Below, piece by piece: positions 42,997-51,250 of a DNA stretch of 64,000 nucleotides. The stretch covers positions 377,980 through 441,979 of the forward strand of contig JAVHLI010000001.1 of assembly GCA_031082185.1 (NCBI GenBank), in the 5' to 3' direction. The DNA comes from a bacterium (GTDB lineage Bacteria > Sysuimicrobiota > Sysuimicrobiia > Sysuimicrobiales > Humicultoraceae). A model generated the notes under the pieces. The model was not told where the DNA came from and ran no database searches. It was given only the letters and a program-made list of their open reading frames with translations. The translations under genes were made by a program, and so were the position numbers. The number at the start of each line of letters is the position of its first letter. Position 1 is the stretch's first letter.

Positions 42997-43965
42997 GTGC
43001 GGCCCGGCATGCTCGGTTCCGTAGGTTTGGGCGGGCTGAACCGTCGGTTGAACCGCCGCCCGTGTGTGCCCGCGCTGGCCTGGGCGGTTCTTCTGGTCTT
43101 GCTCTCATGGGCGGTTCCGGCCCCCGTGCTGCTTCAGGCCGCCGCCCAGATTACTCCTGCGGCGCCACCTGCGCGGTACGTCATCGTGCTCAGTCTCGAC
43201 GGTGCGCGCGGCGATGCGATGGCGGCGGCTCTGCCGCAGTCCCTGGCCGCCCGCGGGGCCGTGTCCTGGACGGCGCAGACGACATCTCCAAGCTCGACCC
43301 TGCCTGCCCACGCCTCGATGCTCTCGGGCGTGGGTCCGGCCGTACACCGGGTGACCTTCAACGACTGGAGCATCGGCGAGCCGTACTTCACGCGGACCAC
43401 CATATTCACGGAGGTTACGCGCGCGGGCGGCCGGGCCGTGGCACTCGTCGCCAAGCCCAAGATGATGTTCTTGATGCCGCCGGGATCGGTTGCGAGCGCC
43501 CAGCACCTGCTCTATCCGCGCTTCCGCCAGGCCGACGTGGTGGAGACCGCCGCCCGTTTGTTCGGCGAGCAGCGCCCAGCCGTTCTGTTCGTGCACGTAG
43601 CCGATCCGGATGACACAGGCCACAGGCGCGGCTGGATGAGCGAGGAGTATCTGCGGGTGATCGCCGCCGCCCCTGCCTTGATCGAGCGCTTCCTGCGTGC
43701 TTTTGACGATGCCGGGGTAGCGGCCCAGGCGCTGCTGATAGTTACCTCGGACCACGGCGGGCACGGCATCACCCACGGGACGAGCCGGCCCGAGGACATG
43801 ACAATCCCGTGGATGGCGTTCGGCGGCGCGGCCCGGCGCGGGGTGGTCGTGGACCGGCGCATCGTCGTGTTCGATACCGCCGCGACCGCTCTGGCGGCGC
43901 TCGGCATTCCGATTCCGGGCGACTGGCAGGGCCGGCCGGTGCTGGAGGCGTTGCAGAGTCCGTAG
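42997..43965 (+). CDS. exported alkaline phosphatase-superfamily phosphodiesterase
   Basis: The 322-residue protein has a signal peptide or N-terminal anchor (about 26-50, ending LQAAAQ). Its type I phosphodiesterase/nucleotide pyrophosphatase core has metal ligands in IVLSLDGARGDAM, nucleophile Thr in SPSSTLPAHASMLSGVGPAVH, HVADPDDTGHRRGW, and TSDHGGHGITHG. It would hydrolyse phosphodiester or sulfate-type esters outside the membrane. It starts with GTG three bases after sucC and ends 24 bp before sucD. Confidence 0.87.
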   Translation: MRPGMLGSVGLGGLNRRLNRRPCVPALAWAVLLVLLSWAVPAPVLLQAAAQITPAAPPARYVIVLSLDGARGDAMAAALPQSLAARGAVSWTAQTTSPSSTLPAHASMLSGVGPAVHRVTFNDWSIGEPYFTRTTIFTEVTRAGGRAVALVAKPKMMFLMPPGSVASAQHLLYPRFRQADVVETAARLFGEQRPAVLFVHVADPDDTGHRRGWMSEEYLRVIAAAPALIERFLRAFDDAGVAAQALLIVTSDHGGHGITHGTSRPEDMTIPWMAFGGAARRGVVVDRRIVVFDTAATALAALGIPIPGDWQGRPVLEALQSP

Positions 43966-43989
43966 CCCCGGCAGAACACGGAGGGGACG

Positions 43990-44856
43990 ATGGCCATTCT
44001 TGTGAACGAGCACACCCGCGTTCTGGTCCAGGGCATCACCGGCTATCAGGGCGAGTTTCACACGCGCCGGATGCTGGAGTTCGGCACCAGGGTTGTGGCC
44101 GGCATCACGCCGGGGAAGGGTGGGCAGACTGTCGCGGGTGTGCCGGTGTTCGATACGGTCGCCGAGGCAGTAGCGCAGACCGGCGCCACCGCCTCGTGCA
44201 TCTTCGTGCCGGCGCGGATGGCCAAGGATGCGGCGCTGGAGGCGATTGCCTCTCGGCTGGATCCGATCGTGATCATCACGGAGCACATCCCAGTGCACGA
44301 CTCGATTGAGATGACCTCCGCGGCGCACGCAGCAGGCGTGCGCATCGTCGGGCCGAACGGGCCTGGTGTGGTCTCGCCCGGGAGGTGCAAGATCGGCATC
44401 ATGCCGAACCACCTGTTCTCGCCCGGCGGCGTGGGCTTGGTCTCGCGCAGCGGCACGCTTACCTACGAGATCGTCGCCGGACTGACGCGGGCCGGCCTTG
44501 GCCAGAGCACCGCTCTGGGCCTGGGCGGCGACCCAGTTGTGGGGCTGACTTTCCAGGAGGCGGTGGCGCTCTTCGCGGACGACCCGGAGACCCAGGGGAT
44601 CGTGATGGTGGGCGAGATCGGCGGCAGCGCCGAGGAGGAGGCCGCCCGCTTCATCAAGGCCTCGGTCCGCAAGCCGGTGGTGGGATACATCGCCGGCCGG
44701 ACCGCGCCGCCGGGCAAGCGCATGGGCCACGCGGGCGCGGTTATCTCCGGGAGCGAGGGGGGGGCGCAGGCCAAGATCGAGGCGCTGGAGGCCGCGGGCG
44801 TCTCAGTGGTTTCGCTACCGGCTCGCGTGCCGGAGGTCTTGCGAGGGCTGCTGTAG
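43990..44856 (+). CDS. sucD: succinyl-CoA ligase (ADP-forming) alpha subunit
   Basis: The 288-residue alpha subunit has the CoA-binding Rossmann start ([21 protein letters not shown]), [23 protein letters not shown], and the phosphohistidine motif [15 protein letters not shown] near the C-terminus. It pairs with SucC. The ATG has GAGGGG upstream. The operon is mdh-sucC-phosphodiesterase-sucD. Confidence 0.96.
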   Translation: MAILVNEHTRVLVQGITGYQGEFHTRRMLEFGTRVVAGITPGKGGQTVAGVPVFDTVAEAVAQTGATASCIFVPARMAKDAALEAIASRLDPIVIITEHIPVHDSIEMTSAAHAAGVRIVGPNGPGVVSPGRCKIGIMPNHLFSPGGVGLVSRSGTLTYEIVAGLTRAGLGQSTALGLGGDPVVGLTFQEAVALFADDPETQGIVMVGEIGGSAEEEAARFIKASVRKPVVGYIAGRTAPPGKRMGHAGAVISGSEGGAQAKIEALEAAGVSVVSLPARVPEVLRGLL

Positions 44857-44912
44857 TAGTAGACCAGGGAGTCCCGCCCGCGAGGAGCCACAGGCGGACC
44901 CAGGAGGGTGCG

Positions 44913-45254
44913 ATGCTAGGCGGATTCCTTCTGCGCTGGATCTTCAACGCCATCGCCATCTACGTCACGACCAGGATCGTTACGGGCATCCGCTTGCCGG
45001 ATATCGAGAGCGTTCTCATCGCGGCCCTGGTGCTGGGTTTGGTGAACGCCTCGATCCGCTGGTTTTTCCTGGTCCTTACGCTGCCGCTGAACATTCTTAC
45101 CCTGGGGTTGTTCACGCTGGTGGTAAACGCGCTTATGCTGTACGTGGTCGCCGCGGTCACGCCGATGCAGATTGACTCATTCTGGTCGGCGTTACTGGGA
45201 GCGCTCTTAATTGCGATCATCAGCACCTTCCTCAGTCGCCTTGCCGGCCGCTAG
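44913..45254 (+). CDS. four-TM phage-holin-like (superfamily IV) membrane protein
   Basis: The 113-residue protein is almost wholly hydrophobic, with four predicted helices. It shows the YvlD/DUF360-like pattern: RWIFNAIAIYVTTRIVTGIRLPD, LVLGLVNASIRWFFLVLTLPLNILTLGLFTLVVNALMLYVVA. Members are annotated as mycobacterial-type phage holins but are chromosomal genes of unknown function. SD CAGGAGGGTG precedes the ATG. It is not part of a prophage here. Confidence 0.8.
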   Translation: MLGGFLLRWIFNAIAIYVTTRIVTGIRLPDIESVLIAALVLGLVNASIRWFFLVLTLPLNILTLGLFTLVVNALMLYVVAAVTPMQIDSFWSALLGALLIAIISTFLSRLAGR

Positions 45255-45324
45255 CCAGGTGGAACGGCGCCCAGGCCCTCCCCGCGCCGCGCCTCCCCGA
45301 GCAGCCTCCCGCCGGCGCGGCGGC

Positions 45325-46209
45325 GTGCAGTTTGTGATCATCACCGGCCTCTCAGGCGCTGGGAAGTCCACCGTCATGAAGGTCTTCGAAGACCTCGGGT
45401 TCTTCTGCGTGGACAACCTCCCGCCCGCGCTCCTCCCGAAGTTCGCCGATCTGTGCCTGCACTCCGAGGACAAGGTCCGACGGGTGGCGGTAGTCATTGA
45501 CATACGTGGCGGGGAGTTCTTCGACGATCTGTTTTCGGCCCTGCACCAAGTGGCCCGCCTGGGACTGCGGGCCGACATCCTCTTCCTGGACGCGGCCGAC
45601 GACGTGCTGGTACGCCGGTTCAAGGAGACCCGCCGCAAGCATCCCCTAGCCCAGACCGGGCGCGTGCTCACCGGCATCCGCGCGGAGCGCCGCAGGCTGG
45701 AAGCGGTGAAGGGGCGCGCCCACCGGGTCGTTGACACGTCCACCCTGACGGTCAGGGAGTTGCGCGACGAGATCGCCTCTGCCTACCGGCGCGCCCGTAC
45801 TCCCCGCCGCCAGCTCGAGGTCAGCATCGTGACATTTGGCTATAAGTACGGCATCCCCATTGACGCCGATCTCATCCTGGACGTGCGGTTTCTGCCCAAT
45901 CCCCACTACCAGCCGGCGCTGCGTTCCCTGCCCGGTACCCACGCCCGCGTTCGGAAGTTCGTTATGGACCAGATACAGACACGCGAGTTCATTGCGCGGT
46001 TGAACGAGTTCGGTGACTACCTGCTGCCGCAGTTCGTTGCCGAGGGCAAGAACCACCTGACCATCGGCCTGGGATGCACGGGCGGGCGTCATCGCTCCGT
46101 TGTTTTGGGAGAGGAGCTGGCGCGACACCTGCGTCGCAGAGGCTACCGTGCCCGCGTCAGGCACCGCGATCTCCGCAAGGACGACCGGGACGCCGGGGAG
46201 TCGCAATGA
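45325..46209 (+). CDS. rapZ: RapZ/YvcJ-family nucleotide-binding protein
   Basis: The 294-residue P-loop protein has Walker A GLSGAGKS (8-15), VDNLPPALLPKFADLC, and a C-terminal domain with SIVTFGYKYGIPIDADLILDVRFLPNPHYQPALR and IGLGCTGGRHRSVVLGE. It controls amino-sugar synthesis via small RNA in E. coli; the role in other lineages is less clear. The GTG at 45325 gives the usual YvcJ length; a GTG at 45259 or TTG at 45211 would add a Pro/Arg-rich extension, and none has a good SD. The end overlaps yvcK (ATGA). Confidence 0.9.
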   Translation: MQFVIITGLSGAGKSTVMKVFEDLGFFCVDNLPPALLPKFADLCLHSEDKVRRVAVVIDIRGGEFFDDLFSALHQVARLGLRADILFLDAADDVLVRRFKETRRKHPLAQTGRVLTGIRAERRRLEAVKGRAHRVVDTSTLTVRELRDEIASAYRRARTPRRQLEVSIVTFGYKYGIPIDADLILDVRFLPNPHYQPALRSLPGTHARVRKFVMDQIQTREFIARLNEFGDYLLPQFVAEGKNHLTIGLGCTGGRHRSVVLGEELARHLRRRGYRARVRHRDLRKDDRDAGESQ

Positions 46210-47555
46210 GCGCGCCGCCGCGCAGCCAGTGGCAGCGCTGGCGGCGCTGGCTGGCGCCCGGCCTGGGCATCAAGCGGTGGGGACTGGTCATCGGCGCCGG
46301 GGTCCTCATCTTCAGCGCGGGCGTCTCGTTGATCGTCAACATCAAGTTCCTGGCGGAGTTCGACTCCGCGGTCTTCTCGCTCGCCGGCCTCCTCGATCGT
46401 ATCAGCCGCGGGAGTGTCTCTCCGGTGGCGTTGGGAACGGCCGGGGTGCTGCTGGGCGTCCTGATCGCCCTGTTTGGCCTGCGGGGCACGCTGCGCTCGA
46501 TTGACCGGGTTCTCTTTCCCACCGGCAGCCCTACGCTGGTCGAGGCCCTGCGCGAACACCGCCGGAAGCGCCGCGGACTGAACGTGGTGGCGCTCGGCGG
46601 CGGCACCGGGCTTGCCACGCTTCTGCGGGGCATCAAGCACTACACCTCCAACATCTCCGCGGTGGTAACGGTGTTCGACGACGGCGGATCGTCGGGCCGG
46701 CTGCGTCGGGAGCTGGGTATTCTGCCGCCCGGAGACATCCGCCACTGCCTGGTGGCGCTGGCCGAGGCCGAGCCGCTGATGACCCGGCTGTTCGAGTATC
46801 GGTTTCGCGGCGGCGGGCTCGACGGCCACGCCTTCGGCAACCTGTTCATCGCCAGTCTCACCGGCGTGACGGGTGACCTTGAACTGGCCGTGAAGGAGAC
46901 CAGCAAGGTTCTCAAGATCCGGGGTCGCGTGCTGCCTGCCACCGGCCACGACGTGGTGTTGGTCGCCGAGCTCGCCGACGGCCGCATGGTAGAGGGCGAG
47001 TCCGTTATCACGGCCGCGCGCGGCCGGATCCGCCGCGTTTCCCTGCGTCCTCCAGACGTTTTCCCTCTCCCGGAGGTGCTGGAGGCGATCGCCGAGGCCG
47101 ACCTGATCCTGCTCGGGCCCGGCAGTCTTTACACCAGCGTCATTCCCAATCTGTTGGTCCGTGGGGTGATCGAGGCGCTGCTGGAGTCCCAGGCGCCCCG
47201 GGTCTATATCTGCAACGTGATGACGCAGCCGGGCGAAACCGATGGGTACTCCGCTGCCGATCACGTGCGCGCGATCTTTGCACACACGGTACCGGGGTTG
47301 TTTTCCCACGTGATCGTCAACACCCAGGCCCCGCAGAACCAGGCCCTGCTCGACCGCTACATCACCCAAGGCAGCGTGCCGGTAGAGCCGACCCTATCCG
47401 AACTGGAGGCGATGGATTTGATTCCGGTTGGATTCCCTCTGATGAGTGAGGAGGAGCTGCTCCGCCATGATCCGCTTCGCCTGGCGACCGCCGTCCTGCG
47501 GGTGATGGAGATGGCCGGCGATCTGCCTGGGAGGTTCGCTCGCCGCCATGGATGA
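46206..47555 (+). CDS. yvcK: YvcK/CofD-like protein with N-terminal membrane anchor
   Basis: The 449-residue protein has two membrane helices (about 26-46 and 72-93) preceding the CofD/YvcK domain: VVALGGGTGLATLLRGIKHYTSNISAVVTVFDDGGSSGRLRRELGILPPGDIRHCL, and later LLGPGSLYTSVIPNLL. YvcK proteins affect cell shape and gluconeogenic growth and bind UDP-sugars. The canonical Bacillus protein lacks membrane helices. It overlaps rapZ by ATGA, as in the common rapZ-yvcK-whiA cluster, but whiA is missing and tnaA follows. Confidence 0.9.
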   Translation: MSAPPRSQWQRWRRWLAPGLGIKRWGLVIGAGVLIFSAGVSLIVNIKFLAEFDSAVFSLAGLLDRISRGSVSPVALGTAGVLLGVLIALFGLRGTLRSIDRVLFPTGSPTLVEALREHRRKRRGLNVVALGGGTGLATLLRGIKHYTSNISAVVTVFDDGGSSGRLRRELGILPPGDIRHCLVALAEAEPLMTRLFEYRFRGGGLDGHAFGNLFIASLTGVTGDLELAVKETSKVLKIRGRVLPATGHDVVLVAELADGRMVEGESVITAARGRIRRVSLRPPDVFPLPEVLEAIAEADLILLGPGSLYTSVIPNLLVRGVIEALLESQAPRVYICNVMTQPGETDGYSAADHVRAIFAHTVPGLFSHVIVNTQAPQNQALLDRYITQGSVPVEPTLSELEAMDLIPVGFPLMSEEELLRHDPLRLATAVLRVMEMAGDLPGRFARRHG

Positions 47556-48978
47556 CGCGCTCCCGCCTGCCGAGCCGTACCGGATCAAGGCCGTGGAGGG
47601 AATCCGACGGTTGACCCGGGACCAGCGCCTACGCGCGCTGGAGGCCGCCCACCACAACTTGTTCCTGGTCAAGTCCGAGGACGTCTACATAGATCTACTG
47701 ACCGACAGCGGGACCGGGGCGATGAGCGACCGACAGTGGGCGGCGATGATGGCCGGCGACGAGGCCTACGCGGGAAGCCGGAGCTTCGATCGACTGGCGG
47801 AGTCCGTGGCCGAGGTGATGGGATTCCCCCACCTGATACCCGCGCACCAGGGACGGGGAGCCGAGCACGTCCTATTCTCAGCGCTCGTGGCTCCGGGCCA
47901 GCAGGTGATCGGCAACGTCCACTTCGATACCACGCGCGCCCACATCGAGCACCGGCAGGCGGTGGCGCTCGACCTGGCAGTGGAGGAGATCTACGACGCG
48001 CAGGACCGCTCGCCGTTCAAGGGCAACCTGGACGTCGAGCGTGCCGACGAGCACATCCGCAGGGTCGGCCGGGACGCGGTGCCGCTCATCCTGGTGACGG
48101 TGACCTGCAACTCCGGCGGCGGGCAGCCTGTTTCCATGGCGAACCTGACCGCGGTGCGGGCGCTGGCGGACCGCTGGGGAATACCGTTCTTCCTGGACGC
48201 ATGCCGGTTCGCCGAGAACGCCTACTTCATCCAACAGCGGGAGCCGGGGTACGCGGGGAGGACGGCGGCCTCGATCGCGCGTGAGATGTGCGACCTCTCC
48301 GACGGCTGCACGTTCAGCGCCAAGAAGGACGGGCTCGCCAACATCGGCGGCTTCGCGGCGTTCCGCGACGTTGCGCTCTACCAGAAGGCGGTCCCGTGGG
48401 CGATCCTCTTCGAAGGGTTCACAACCTACGGCGGAATGGCAGGCCGCGACCTGGAGGCCATCGCGGTGGGTCTGAGGGAAGTGGTGGAGCAACCGTACCT
48501 GGAGTGGCGCATCGGCCAGGTAGCGAGGCTGGCCGAGGGCATGCTCGCGGCGGGCGTTCCATTGGTTGAGCCCTCAGGTGGACACGCGGTGTTCCTGGAC
48601 GCGCGGCGGTTCTTGCCACACGTTCCACAGACGGCCTACCCCGCGCAGTCACTGGCCTGCGAGCTCTACGCCGACGGCGGTGTCCGCGGGGTGGAGGTGG
48701 GAGGCGTCATGGCCGGGCGCGATCCGCAGACGGGGCAGGAGCGCTTTCCCCGCCTGGAGATGGTCCGGCTGGCGGTGCCGCGCCGGGCCTACACCGACGC
48801 CCACATGGCCGTTGTCGTCCAGGCCGCCCGCCTCACGCTGGAGCGCAGGGCGGGGATCGGCGGCCTGCGGATCGTCCATGAGCCCCCGGTGCTCCGCCAC
48901 TTCTCGGCGCACTTCGCTCCGGTGCCGCTCTCGGATCTGCCCCGGGGCCGGGAAGCGCGCGCGGCGTGGGGTTCTTGA
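47548..48978 (+). CDS. tnaA: tryptophanase-type beta-eliminating lyase
   Basis: The 476-residue PLP enzyme has Lys260 in FSAKKDGLANIGGF and Asp217 in FFLDACRFAENAYF. Two specificity positions favour tryptophanase over tyrosine phenol-lyase: HFDTTRAH carries the Asp (D127) found in TnaA rather than Thr, and GVRGVEVGG has Val384 where phenol-lyase needs Arg. The loop after Lys260 (NIGGF) is, however, phenol-lyase-like. It would split tryptophan to indole, pyruvate and ammonia. It starts eight bases inside the end of yvcK. Confidence 0.85.
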   Translation: MDDALPPAEPYRIKAVEGIRRLTRDQRLRALEAAHHNLFLVKSEDVYIDLLTDSGTGAMSDRQWAAMMAGDEAYAGSRSFDRLAESVAEVMGFPHLIPAHQGRGAEHVLFSALVAPGQQVIGNVHFDTTRAHIEHRQAVALDLAVEEIYDAQDRSPFKGNLDVERADEHIRRVGRDAVPLILVTVTCNSGGGQPVSMANLTAVRALADRWGIPFFLDACRFAENAYFIQQREPGYAGRTAASIAREMCDLSDGCTFSAKKDGLANIGGFAAFRDVALYQKAVPWAILFEGFTTYGGMAGRDLEAIAVGLREVVEQPYLEWRIGQVARLAEGMLAAGVPLVEPSGGHAVFLDARRFLPHVPQTAYPAQSLACELYADGGVRGVEVGGVMAGRDPQTGQERFPRLEMVRLAVPRRAYTDAHMAVVVQAARLTLERRAGIGGLRIVHEPPVLRHFSAHFAPVPLSDLPRGREARAAWGS

Positions 48979-49003
48979 CACCCAGTGGCTGAAAGGATAC
49001 GCT
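48975..49003 (+). promoter_or_regulatory. promoter of the nuo membrane-arm operon
   Basis: TTGACA (48975-48980), overlapping the tnaA stop, is followed after 17 bp by TACGCT (48998-49003), 43 bp before the nuoA ATG. The -35 box is consensus and the spacing optimal. Confidence 0.7.
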
Positions 49004-49046
49004 GGCGTAGGTTTGCGCTGAGGCCACCCGCGTACTGGAGAAGGGC

Positions 49047-49406
49047 ATGCTGCTTCTAGACTGGCTCTATGTCGCGGCGTTTGCGGTTGTCGGCCTGCTG
49101 CTGGCCGCCATGTCGCTGGCCATCGTTTGGGTGTTGTCTCCCCGGTCGACATACCCCCAGAAGCGCATGACCTACGAATCAGGCATAGAGCCCATCGGCC
49201 AGGCCTGGGCGCAGTTCAACATCCGCTACTACCTGTTTGGGCTGGTTTTCGTGATCTTCGCGGTGGAGGTCATCTACCTATACCCCTGGGCGATTGTATT
49301 CCGGCAGCTCGGCAAGTTCGCGTTCTTCGAGATGCTGATCTTCCTGGTGGTGCTGCTGCTGGGCCTGGCCTACGCTTGGCGTAAGGGCGCGCTCGAATGG
49401 TCCTAG
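49047..49406 (+). CDS. nuoA: NADH-quinone oxidoreductase subunit A
   Basis: The 119-residue, three-helix NuoA has the family motif [45 protein letters not shown]. It lies at the heel of the membrane arm near the quinone channel. It is the first gene of a seven-gene cluster (A, H, J, K, L, M, N) lacking B, C, D and I, whose usual place is directly after A. Confidence 0.95.
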   Translation: MLLLDWLYVAAFAVVGLLLAAMSLAIVWVLSPRSTYPQKRMTYESGIEPIGQAWAQFNIRYYLFGLVFVIFAVEVIYLYPWAIVFRQLGKFAFFEMLIFLVVLLLGLAYAWRKGALEWS

Positions 49407-49443
49407 GACACCCTGCGGCGCATCGCCCCCGAGGAGTTCTGCG

Positions 49444-50421
49444 GTGAGCTGGGGGGCTGAGATCGCCAAGGCCGTTCTGGCCGCGGTCGGGATGTTCACC
49501 TTCCTGGCCATCGTGGCGGCGATGTTCGGCGTGCTGCTCGAGCGCAAGGTCGGCGGGTGGATTCAGTCCCGGCTGGGCCCCAAGCACGTCGGCCCGCAGG
49601 GCCTGCTGCAGACCCTGGCCGATACGCTCAAGCTGCTGCAGAAGGAGCACATAACCCCCCGGGCCGCGGACGCGCTGGTCTACAACACCGCCCCCATGGT
49701 CGTTACGACCGCCGGACTGATGGGCTGGCTGGTGATTCCGTTCGGCACGCTCGGAGGGACCGTGCTGGTCGTCCGCGACCTCAACATCGGCATTCTGTTC
49801 TTCGCGGCCATGGCCTCGATGACCGTGATCGGCATCCTGGCAGGCGGGTGGGCGTCCAACAACAAGTACTCGCTGCTCGGCGCGCTGCGGAGCGCCTCGC
49901 AGATGATCAGCTACGAGCTCCCCTTGGGGATAGCTCTCGTGGCCGTGGCCATGGAGGCCGGGACGCTTTCCACCGTGGGCATCGTCCGCGCGCAGGACGG
50001 CTGGATGGGGTCCTTCATCTTCCGACAGTTTCCCGCGTTCGTCATCTTCCTGGTCGCGGCCACCGCGGAGGTCAACCGCACTCCGTTCGACCTGCCCGAG
50101 GCGGAGTCCGAGCTGGTTGCGGGTTATCTATCTGAATACACGGGCATGCGCTTCTCCCTTTTCATGCTGGGCGAGTACGCCGAGATGTTCGCGATGGCAG
50201 CCATGACCACGACGCTCTTCTTGGGCGGGTGGAAGGGGCCGTTCCTGCCTCCTATTTTGTGGTTCTTCCTCAAGATGTACCTGGTGGTGTTTTTCATGAT
50301 GTGGGTCCGTTGGACATTTCCGCGCTTCCGGCTGGACCAGCTTCTCAACCTGTGCTGGAAGGTATTGCTTCCGGCCGGTCTTGTCTGGATCCTCATCTCC
50401 GGTTACAGGATCACGTTCTAG
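49444..50421 (+). CDS. nuoH: NADH-quinone oxidoreductase subunit H
   Basis: The 325-residue, eight-helix NuoH helps form the quinone site. Signatures are LLERKVGGWIQSRLGPKHVGPQGLLQTLADTLKLLQKE, and RTPFDLPEAESELVAGYLSEYTGMRF. The GTG is 38 bp after nuoA. In the standard nuo order, nuoI would lie between H and J; here nuoJ starts three bases after the stop. Confidence 0.96.
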   Translation: MSWGAEIAKAVLAAVGMFTFLAIVAAMFGVLLERKVGGWIQSRLGPKHVGPQGLLQTLADTLKLLQKEHITPRAADALVYNTAPMVVTTAGLMGWLVIPFGTLGGTVLVVRDLNIGILFFAAMASMTVIGILAGGWASNNKYSLLGALRSASQMISYELPLGIALVAVAMEAGTLSTVGIVRAQDGWMGSFIFRQFPAFVIFLVAATAEVNRTPFDLPEAESELVAGYLSEYTGMRFSLFMLGEYAEMFAMAAMTTTLFLGGWKGPFLPPILWFFLKMYLVVFFMMWVRWTFPRFRLDQLLNLCWKVLLPAGLVWILISGYRITF

Positions 50422-50424
50422 CCC

Positions 50425-50916
50425 ATGGGTACGCTGGCGGCATTTCTCATCTTGTCCGCGGTCACGCTGATACCCGCCGTCGTGGTGGTGACCTCCAAGA
50501 ACATCGTTCGCAGCGCCCTGGCGCTCGTCCCGACTTTCCTGGGGATCACGGGCCTGTACGTCCTGCTGCAGGCGGAGTTTGTCGCCGGCATCCAGGTGCT
50601 GATCTACGCCGGCGCGATTACGGTGTTGATCCTCTTCGTAATCATGCTCACGGAAGGCGGGACAGGCATCAGGATTCGCCAGGTAAACGAGCAGGTGACT
50701 GTGGGCGCGCTGACAAGCGCCGCTCTGGCGGCGTTGTTGATCTGGGTGTTCCTGCGTACACCCTGGCCCCGGGGACCCGGAGCGCTGCCCGAATACACCG
50801 CGGAACAGATCGGCACAACCCTGCTCTCGTCCATGGTGCTGGTCTTTGAGGTCACAAGCCTGGTGCTGTTGATCTCACTTATCGGCGCCATCATCATCGC
50901 GCGGCGCGAGCGGTAG
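50425..50916 (+). CDS. nuoJ: NADH-quinone oxidoreductase subunit J
   Basis: The 163-residue, five-helix NuoJ has the motif LVPTFLGITGLYVLLQAEFVAGIQVLIYAGAITVLILFVIML, including the pi-bulge helix region typical of TM3. It is a membrane-arm subunit of proton-pumping complex I. Confidence 0.94.
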   Translation: MGTLAAFLILSAVTLIPAVVVVTSKNIVRSALALVPTFLGITGLYVLLQAEFVAGIQVLIYAGAITVLILFVIMLTEGGTGIRIRQVNEQVTVGALTSAALAALLIWVFLRTPWPRGPGALPEYTAEQIGTTLLSSMVLVFEVTSLVLLISLIGAIIIARRER

Positions 50917-50936
50917 CGCGGGGAGGCCGGAGCATC

Positions 50937-51248
50937 GTGGCGCTTGGATTGACGCACTTCCTGGTGGTAAGCGCCCTGCTCTTTTGCCTGGGGCTCTACG
51001 GGGTGCTGACGCGGCGGAATGCGGTGGCGATCTTGATGGGCATCGAGTTGATGCTCAACGCCGCCAACATCAACTTGGTTGCCTTCAACAAGTACGTGGC
51101 GCCCGCGGCGCTCAACGGGCAGGTGTTCACGCTGGTAGTGATTACCCTGGCGGCCTGTGAGGTGGGCGTTGGCCTGGCGCTGGTCATGGCGACATATAGG
51201 AACCTTGAGACGGTTCAGGTGGACCGGATCAACATGTTGAAGTGGTAG
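50937..51248 (+). CDS. nuoK: NADH-quinone oxidoreductase subunit K
   Basis: The 103-residue, three-helix NuoK has the conserved glutamates in MGIELMLNAANINLVAF and CEVGVGLALVMATYR, part of the central acidic axis of the membrane arm. It starts with GTG after GGGGAGG. Confidence 0.95.
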   Translation: MALGLTHFLVVSALLFCLGLYGVLTRRNAVAILMGIELMLNAANINLVAFNKYVAPAALNGQVFTLVVITLAACEVGVGLALVMATYRNLETVQVDRINMLKW

Positions 51249-51250
51249 CG

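Noticed and set aside
43105-44730. 541-codon open frame on the minus strand across the phosphodiesterase and sucD genes
   Set aside because: It is antisense to two well-conserved genes, has no recognisable motif, and long open antisense frames are expected at this GC content.
44913-45254. Holin-like gene as part of a lysis cassette
   Set aside because: The four-helix family is a common chromosomal membrane protein and no endolysin or phage gene is present.
46143-47369. 408-codon antisense frame over yvcK
   Set aside because: Mirror of a conserved gene with no motif of its own.
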